8,327 nt of DNA from SAR202 cluster bacterium (GTDB taxonomy: Bacteria; Chloroflexota; Dehalococcoidia; UBA3495). The translations under genes were made by a program, and so were the position numbers. Within the stretch, counting starts at the first letter, position 1. Every line of letters starts with the position of its first letter. The notes under the pieces were generated by a model, which had not been told where the DNA came from, did not search any database, and saw only the letters and a program-made list of their open reading frames with translations. Location of the stretch: contig VFFT01000065.1 of assembly GCA_009392775.1 (NCBI GenBank), positions 1 through 8,327 of the forward strand, written 5' to 3'. Positions 5,904-8,327 of the stretch are shown piece after piece.

Positions 5904-7184
5904 TTATACAACAATTGGCGTTGCTTGAAGAGACCACGCGGTAGACGATTCTACAGTTACGCTCACTACATCACCAATTTTAACGTTATCATGGTCAAAA
6001 AAGACTATTTTGTCCGTCCTAGTTCTAGATTGCCACCTGCCATTTTTTTGGCCTTCAACTAAAACTTCTAGTTCATTCCCGACCAGTTCACTGTTGATAT
6101 AGCGCAATATATCTTCTTGTACTGAATCAACTTCCTTCAATCTACGTGATTTTTCATCTTGTGGCACATCGTCTACCATAGTGCGATCTGCTATAGTGCC
6201 AGGACGAGTCGAATACGCGGCGCAGTGAACTTTATCGAACTTAAGTTCCCTGATAAGGTCAAGAGAGTTTTCGTATTGCTCAGACGTCTCACCGGGGAAT
6301 CCTACGATCAAGTCAGTGCTTATAGAGACGTTCGGTATAGAAGCTCTGATTTTATATACAAGTTCTTTATATTCACCTCGGGAGTACGGTCTCCTCATAA
6401 GCGTCAAAATTTCATCGTCGCCAGATTGAACCGGCAGGTTAATGTGTTCACAAACTTTCGGTAGATTTTGAACTGAGTCTATAATGCGTTGACTCATAAA
6501 GCTGGGGTGTGAGGTCAAAAACCTGATTCTTTCCAGATCTGAGATTTCATTCAATCGAAAGAACAAATCAGACAAATCTGGTTCACCAGGAAGATCTAAA
6601 CCATATGCATCTACCGTTTGCCCCAGTACAGTAACCTCTTTTACTCCACGCTGAACTAATAGCTCTACTTCATGGGCAATATCGTCAATTGGCCTGCTAA
6701 CCTGTCGGCCTCTGCGATATGGGATTATGCAAAAAGTACACATTAGATCACAGCCGTGAATTATTGGCACGTAAGTGCTTATATTGGGTTCAGATGGGGC
6801 AAGTGAACCAACACAACCTTCCCAGTCCAACCCTTGGGATTCACCGACAAGATCTAGCAGTGGGGAATACTCCTGCGGTCGCATAAACAGGTCAACATAT
6901 GGGAATCTTTTCTTCAACTCGTCAGTTTGCGCACCAACCATACATCCCATAAGCGCTACGATTTGACCAGGGTTTTTCTTTTTAACCGATCCAGCTATAT
7001 TTAAGTTGCCTATAACCCTGTCCTCAGCACTTTGCCTGACGACACAAGAATTCAGAACTACAATATCGGCATCTTGATTGTTATCTACTGACTTTAATCC
7101 GAGTTGATCTAGAGCAGATCCCAATCTCTCAGAATCAGCTTTATTCATTTGGCACCCAACTGTCCAAATCCGATATGTATCCAT
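5904..7184 (-). CDS. miaB: tRNA-2-methylthio-N6-isopentenyladenosine synthase, radical SAM
   Basis: MiaB adds a methylthio group to C2 of i6A37 in tRNAs that read U-starting codons, using two [4Fe-4S] clusters and SAM. Three domains are visible in 426 residues. The N-terminal MTTase domain has cluster ligands C11 (TVGCQMNKADSE), C47 (NSCVVRQSAEDRV) and C81. The radical SAM domain has C145-x3-C149-x2-C152 followed by IIPYRRGRQVSRP. A C-terminal TRAM RNA-binding domain runs from about residue 365. The GCQMN and YRRGRQ-SR motifs favour MiaB over the related MtaB and RimO. No strong Shine-Dalgarno precedes the ATG at 7184. The encoded CCA end of tRNA-Ser is only 16 nt upstream, so miaB is probably transcribed through the tRNA. 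It requires MiaA, which is not in the window. Confidence 0.95.
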   Translation of the reverse strand: MDTYRIWTVGCQMNKADSERLGSALDQLGLKSVDNNQDADIVVLNSCVVRQSAEDRVIGNLNIAGSVKKKNPGQIVALMGCMVGAQTDELKKRFPYVDLFMRPQEYSPLLDLVGESQGLDWEGCVGSLAPSEPNISTYVPIIHGCDLMCTFCIIPYRRGRQVSRPIDDIAHEVELLVQRGVKEVTVLGQTVDAYGLDLPGEPDLSDLFFRLNEISDLERIRFLTSHPSFMSQRIIDSVQNLPKVCEHINLPVQSGDDEILTLMRRPYSRGEYKELVYKIRASIPNVSISTDLIVGFPGETSEQYENSLDLIRELKFDKVHCAAYSTRPGTIADRTMVDDVPQDEKSRRLKEVDSVQEDILRYINSELVGNELEVLVEGQKNGRWQSRTRTDKIVFFDHDNVKIGDVVSVTVESSTAWSLQATPIVV

Positions 7185-7200
7185 GTACTTACTATTCCAA

Positions 7201-7292
7201 TGGCGGAGGGGGCGGGATTCGAACCCGCGATCCCAATTTCTCAGGATAAGCGCTTAGCAGGCGCCCGCACTAGGCCACTATGCGACCCCTCC
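7201..7292 (-). tRNA. tRNA-Ser (anticodon GCU), CCA encoded
   Basis: The minus strand folds as a class II tRNA of 92 nt. The 7-bp acceptor stem is GGAGGGG/CCCCTCC. A short D-stem GCA/TGC follows. The anticodon stem GGCGC/GCGCT has loop CTGCTAA, with anticodon GCT at 7258-7256. There is a long variable arm typical of serine tRNAs, then T-arm GCGGG-TTCGAAT-CCCGC, discriminator G and an encoded CCA (7203-7201). It reads AGC and AGU codons. U36 means it should carry t6A37 rather than i6A37, so it should not be a substrate of the adjacent MiaB. Confidence 0.97.
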
Positions 7293-7306
7293 AATAATTA
7301 ACCGTG

Positions 7307-7335
7307 AATATATCAAATTGGTAAGTCTGCTACAA
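7307..7335 (-). promoter_or_regulatory. Probable promoter of the tRNA-Ser/miaB/nadA unit
   Basis: On the minus strand TTGTAG (7335-7330) is followed after exactly 17 bp by TATATT (7312-7307). Transcription would start near 7300, about 8 nt before the mature tRNA. A perfect TATAAT at 7347-7342 is an alternative -10, but its -35 region (ATACCA) is poor. One of the two most likely drives the tRNA and the genes behind it. Confidence 0.45.
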
Positions 7336-7363
7336 CCGCCTATTATAGTACATTTAATTATTT

Positions 7364-7401
7364 CTGGTATGCTGAGACACCACTCGGCGGCGCTATACCA
7401 G
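7364..7401. repeat. Bulged inverted repeat in the tRNA/Lrp divergent region
   Basis: CTGGTAT (7364-7370) pairs with ATACCAG (7395-7401). Directly inside, GCTGAG (7371-7376) pairs with CTCGGC (7383-7388) with one G-U, around the loop ACACCA. A 6-nt bulge (7389-7394) sits on the 3' side. No U-run follows on either strand. It lies in the 272-bp non-coding stretch 7293-7564 between the two divergent promoters, so it may be a protein-binding dyad or have no function. Confidence 0.4.
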
Positions 7402-7494
7402 TTTACGAATAATTCCTCTACGCATACTAATTTCGTAATAAATACTTAACATTGGGCTAACTCCCAACGAGATCCGGACCATATATTGTTTCAG

Positions 7495-7523
7495 TTGACA
7501 CACATGAGCCATTTTAATATCAT
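7495..7523 (+). promoter_or_regulatory. Near-consensus promoter of the Lrp/AsnC-family gene
   Basis: A perfect TTGACA (7495-7500) is separated by exactly 17 bp from TATCAT (7518-7523, 5/6). Transcription should begin near 7530, giving a leader of about 35 nt. It is the best promoter in the window. Confidence 0.7.
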
Positions 7524-7527
7524 AATT

Positions 7528-7538
7528 TTGTTGAACAA
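7528..7538 (+). promoter_or_regulatory. Dyad at the predicted start of the Lrp-family transcript, possible operator
   Basis: TTGTT and AACAA form a perfect inverted repeat around a single G, centred at 7533 and a few bases from the predicted transcription start. A GTTAAC palindrome follows at 7541-7546. Lrp/AsnC regulators commonly bind dyads and often repress their own promoters, so this is a candidate autoregulatory site. That is inference from position. Confidence 0.3.
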
Positions 7539-7564
7539 CAGTTAACTCATGGAGAAAGTTATTA

Positions 7565-8005
7565 ATGGACGAACTAGATCACAAGATTATCGCACTACTC
7601 CAGATGGACGGTCGTGCTTCCAATGCGAAAATCGCCAGGGAGGTCGGGGTAAGTGAAGGCACTGTAAGAAGACGCCTGCGCCGGTTAACCAAAGATGACG
7701 TTGTACACATTGTAGCAGTGCCTAATCTAGAAAAACTTGGCTACGCCACTACAGCACTTGTTGGATTGCAAACTGGTCCAGGTATGTCCGACACAGTTGC
7801 AGAATCCCTTGCCAGCCTACCTGAATCACATTATGTAGCAGTCACTACCGGTTCTTACGACGTATTCGTATGGGCGGGCCTAGAATCTGCAGAAAGTCTC
7901 GGAAATTTTCTAAGAACGAAAGTAGGCGTCATTGAGGGAGTCCAACGCACGGAAACATTTGTAAACCTATCCCTAAAGAAGCGCACGGCAGGCCTAGTGT
8001 TGTGA
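7565..8005 (+). CDS. Lrp/AsnC-family transcriptional regulator
   Basis: This 146-residue protein has the standard two-domain Lrp/AsnC layout. The N-terminal winged HTH starts with MDELDHKIIALLQMDGRAS and has the recognition-helix region GVSEGTVRRRLRRL at about 28-41. A C-terminal RAM/AsnC ligand-binding domain covers about 60-140, with the characteristic TGSYDVFVW at about 95-103. Such proteins assemble as dimers to octamers and often sense amino acids; the effector here is unknown. GGAG (7551-7554) lies 10 nt before the ATG. It stands alone, divergent from the tRNA-miaB unit and 240 bp upstream of the ferredoxin gene in the same direction, with no convincing terminator between. Possible targets are its own promoter and the neighbouring genes, but nothing in the sequence proves this. 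Confidence 0.93.
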   Translation: MDELDHKIIALLQMDGRASNAKIAREVGVSEGTVRRRLRRLTKDDVVHIVAVPNLEKLGYATTALVGLQTGPGMSDTVAESLASLPESHYVAVTTGSYDVFVWAGLESAESLGNFLRTKVGVIEGVQRTETFVNLSLKKRTAGLVL

Positions 8006-8123
8006 TGCCCGACAGCCTGATCTGTTCGTAAGGTAATCTGATCATACGATCAAACTCATAGCGGGTCTCTACATTGCGCTGACACGGTAAGATACTTTCG
8101 CTTTAAATACTGGCACACCCTGA

Positions 8124-8151
8124 TTGCAAACACACGGCTCTATGTTATACT
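8124..8151 (+). promoter_or_regulatory. Extended -10 promoter for the ferredoxin gene
   Basis: TTGCAA (8124-8129, 4/6) is followed after 16 bp by TATACT (8146-8151, 5/6). The -10 is preceded by TG at 8143-8144, making an extended -10 element. Transcription would start near 8158, leaving an 88-nt leader that contains the stem-loop at 8181-8221. The rest of the 240-bp non-coding stretch (8006-8123) shows no gene or convincing terminator. Confidence 0.5.
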
Positions 8152-8180
8152 TTTACTAACGAAATTATTCGAGATCATTT

Positions 8181-8221
8181 GTGCGAAAGCAATATTTGAG
8201 TGAAGTTCGAATGTTTCGCAC
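8181..8221 (+). promoter_or_regulatory. Two-part stem-loop in the ferredoxin mRNA leader
   Basis: GTGCGAAA (8181-8188) pairs perfectly with TTTCGCAC (8214-8221). Inside it ATTTGA (8194-8199) pairs with TCGAAT (8207-8212, one G-U) around a 7-nt loop, with a 5 x 1 internal loop between the stems. The structure ends 7 nt before the ribosome binding site and is not followed by a U-run, so it is not a terminator. Its position in the leader suggests a role in mRNA stability, translational control or protein binding; no known riboswitch class is recognised. Confidence 0.5.
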
Positions 8222-8245
8222 CATAGTTGGGAGGCTTGGTTTAGA

Positions 8246-8327
8246 ATGACTTATATCATCACAGAGCCCTGCGTAGGGTTAAAAGACGCAGCATGCGTGG
8301 ATGTATGCCCAGTAGACTGCATATACA
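8246..8327 (+). CDS. Seven-iron ferredoxin [3Fe-4S][4Fe-4S], N-terminal part, cut by window end
   Basis: Only the first 27 codons are present. They read MTYIITEPCVGLKDAACVDV and then CPVDCIY. The cysteines C9-x7-C17-x3-C21-P match the pattern of Azotobacter-type 7Fe ferredoxins. There the first two (C8, C16) help bind the 3Fe cluster, the third (C20) binds the 4Fe cluster, and the following cysteine (C24, here C25) is free. It is expected to be a soluble low-potential electron carrier of roughly 70-110 residues. GGGAGG (8229-8234) precedes the ATG by 11 nt. The second cluster motif lies beyond the window, so the final class is inferred. The gene has its own promoter and a structured leader. 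Confidence 0.88.
   Translation, partial: MTYIITEPCVGLKDAACVDVCPVDCIY

Noticed and set aside
7201..7292. tRNA-Ser as an integration site for a mobile element
   Set aside because: No integrase, no repeat of the tRNA 3' end elsewhere in the window, and housekeeping genes lie on both sides.
8039..8052. TGATC-ATAC-GATCA as terminator of the Lrp-family gene
   Set aside because: Only a 5-bp stem, no GC-rich core and no following U-tract.

Overview
This window looks like the core chromosome of a free-living bacterium with moderate GC content. The gene mix suggests a Chloroflexota-type organism, possibly of the marine SAR202/Dehalococcoidia kind. The clues are a YYGW-type MFS permease, an FmdB-like zinc ribbon, a cysteine-free carboxymuconolactone-decarboxylase-like protein, a DinB_2-like protein, long-form NadA, and the start of an Azotobacter-type seven-iron ferredoxin. 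That placement rests on resemblance only. No integrase, transposase, CRISPR array, phage gene or plasmid gene is visible.

Layout. (1) At the left edge a strong stem-loop overlaps the stop codon of a leftward MFS permease gene (45-1379). (2) A divergent intergenic region (1380-1630) carries a good rightward promoter for a two-gene unit: an FmdB-type zinc-ribbon protein with a TTG start, then D-aminoacyl-tRNA deacylase (dtd). (3) dtd runs head-on into a leftward block with no base between the two stop codons. In transcription order the block is tRNA-Ser(GCU), miaB, nadA, [terminator], [promoter], nadC, CMD-like gene, dinB-like gene. (4) Right of the tRNA is another divergent region with a near-consensus promoter for an Lrp/AsnC-type regulator (7565-8005). 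(5) The last 240 non-coding bases hold an extended -10 promoter and a leader stem-loop, then the first 27 codons of a 7Fe ferredoxin gene cut by the window end.

How the genes fit together. nadA and nadC are the last two steps of de novo NAD precursor synthesis (iminoaspartate + DHAP to quinolinate, then quinolinate + PRPP to nicotinate mononucleotide). The first enzyme, aspartate oxidase or aspartate dehydrogenase, is not in the window. NadA, MiaB and the ferredoxin are all iron-sulfur proteins. MiaB and Dtd are both tRNA-quality genes (anticodon-loop modification; removal of mischarged D-amino acids and glycine). A likely intrinsic terminator after nadA and a TATAAT box before nadC suggest that the two nad genes are at least partly uncoupled.

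No clear new multi-gene system was found. The observations most worth checking are the structured leader of the ferredoxin gene, the tRNA-miaB transcript arrangement, the split nadA/nadC transcription, and the cysteine-less CMD + DinB-like pair behind nadC.
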